This document shows, piece after piece, positions 5,827 to 6,135 of a stretch of 6,135 nucleotides of DNA (position 1 is the stretch's first letter; each line of letters opens with the position of its first letter). The stretch comes from Chlamydiota bacterium (GTDB taxonomy: Bacteria > Chlamydiota > Chlamydiia > Chlamydiales > Rhabdochlamydiaceae): positions 1 through 6,135 of the forward strand of contig VGMB01000100.1 in the NCBI GenBank assembly GCA_016866585.1, written 5' to 3'. The position numbers and the translations under genes are program-made. Below the pieces are notes generated by a model. It saw only the letters and a list, made by a program, of their open reading frames with translations, was not told the origin of the DNA and ran no database searches.

Positions 5827-6135
5827 GTATCTGTAGCCCCCGTCTTTGTATCATTTTTTTTGTTATTAGTGTAGATACGTATTGTAGAACCTCTACTAAT
5901 ACAATTAGAAGTACTACAGTAGATACCATTATGAAAATATTAAAATGGTTATAGCCGTATTGTATAGCTACCTTACCAAGACCGCCGCCTCCTACTAGGC
6001 CGGCCATAGCGCTATAACCCACTAGATTTATCATCATATTAAAAAAATTACTTATAAGGGAAGGGAGAGGTTCTTTAAGTAGAACTTTTTTAATAATTTG
6101 AGATGTAGAGGCTCCCATCATCACAGATGCTTCGA
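5819..6135 (-). CDS. metI: Methionine ABC transporter permease MetI, 5'-partial
   Basis: Inner-membrane permease of the MetNIQ methionine importer, cut by the window end; only about the last 105 residues are present. The frame continues to the edge. The visible part begins within the EAA loop, EASVMMGASTSQIIKK followed by VLLKEPLP, which contacts the MetN ATPase in binding-protein-dependent permeases and keeps its conserved Gly. Two hydrophobic segments follow: one around LISNFFNMMINLVGYSAMAG leading into GLVGGGGLGKVAIQYGY, which is typical of MetI, and a last helix around FNIFIMVSTVVLLIVLVEVL. The C-terminus is short and basic (ITKKMIQRRGLQIHE). It overlaps metQ by 8 nt and very likely follows metN just outside the window. 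The GTG at 6124 is an internal valine codon, not the start. Confidence 0.93.
   Translation of the reverse strand, partial: EASVMMGASTSQIIKKVLLKEPLPSLISNFFNMMINLVGYSAMAGLVGGGGLGKVAIQYGYNHFNIFIMVSTVVLLIVLVEVLQYVSTLITKKMIQRRGLQIHE

Noticed and set aside
1..6135. CRISPR arrays, tRNA or rRNA genes, insertion sequences, phage genes, toxin-antitoxin pairs
   Set aside because: No repeated spacer structure, cloverleaf, transposase motif or terminal repeats were seen on either strand.

Overview
The window is compact bacterial DNA of low to moderate GC. The layout suggests an obligate intracellular or otherwise host-associated bacterium, and I favour a member of the Chlamydiota. That placement rests mainly on the membrane-anchored kinase-like protein at 3988-4917, whose pattern (a DSGAQCYAYV-type glycine-loop segment, VLKFFK, a late QIDIG) I associate from memory with a chlamydial family of unknown function. 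The close gene packing and the methionine uptake genes agree with it. The taxonomic call is an inference and should be held loosely.

Layout from left to right. At 1-732 (+) lies the 3' part, or possibly nearly all, of a class-3-lipase-like alpha/beta hydrolase. Facing it on the minus strand is a three-gene run read from 3942 down to 729: a SpoU/TrmH-family RNA 2'-O-methyltransferase, then the ribosome-assembly GTPase RsgA, then enolase. The first two overlap by 1 nt and the last two are 14 nt apart, so they look like one operon. The hydrolase and enolase converge so tightly that one TTAA palindrome (729-732) gives both stop codons. Divergent from the operon across a 45-bp gap is the kinase-like gene (3988-4917, +). 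It converges on a minus-strand methionine ABC transporter pair, metI (cut by the window end) and metQ (4993-5826), which overlap by 8 nt. A 13-bp perfect inverted repeat at 4938-4978 sits between the kinase-like gene and metQ and is probably a shared terminator.

Functionally the window combines lower glycolysis (enolase), ribosome maturation (RsgA and an rRNA methyltransferase candidate), import of methionine by a lipoprotein-dependent ABC transporter, and two less understood proteins: a hydrolase and a membrane-tethered kinase-fold protein. There is no tRNA, rRNA, CRISPR array, insertion sequence or phage gene, and no gap over 300 bases without a gene; the largest is the 75 bp at 4918-4992. 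The items most worth a second look are the kinase-like protein, the Lys-rich N-terminal extension of RsgA (its start is supported by a well-placed GGAG), and the 11-bp perfect inverted repeat buried in the 3' end of the hydrolase gene just past the enolase stop.
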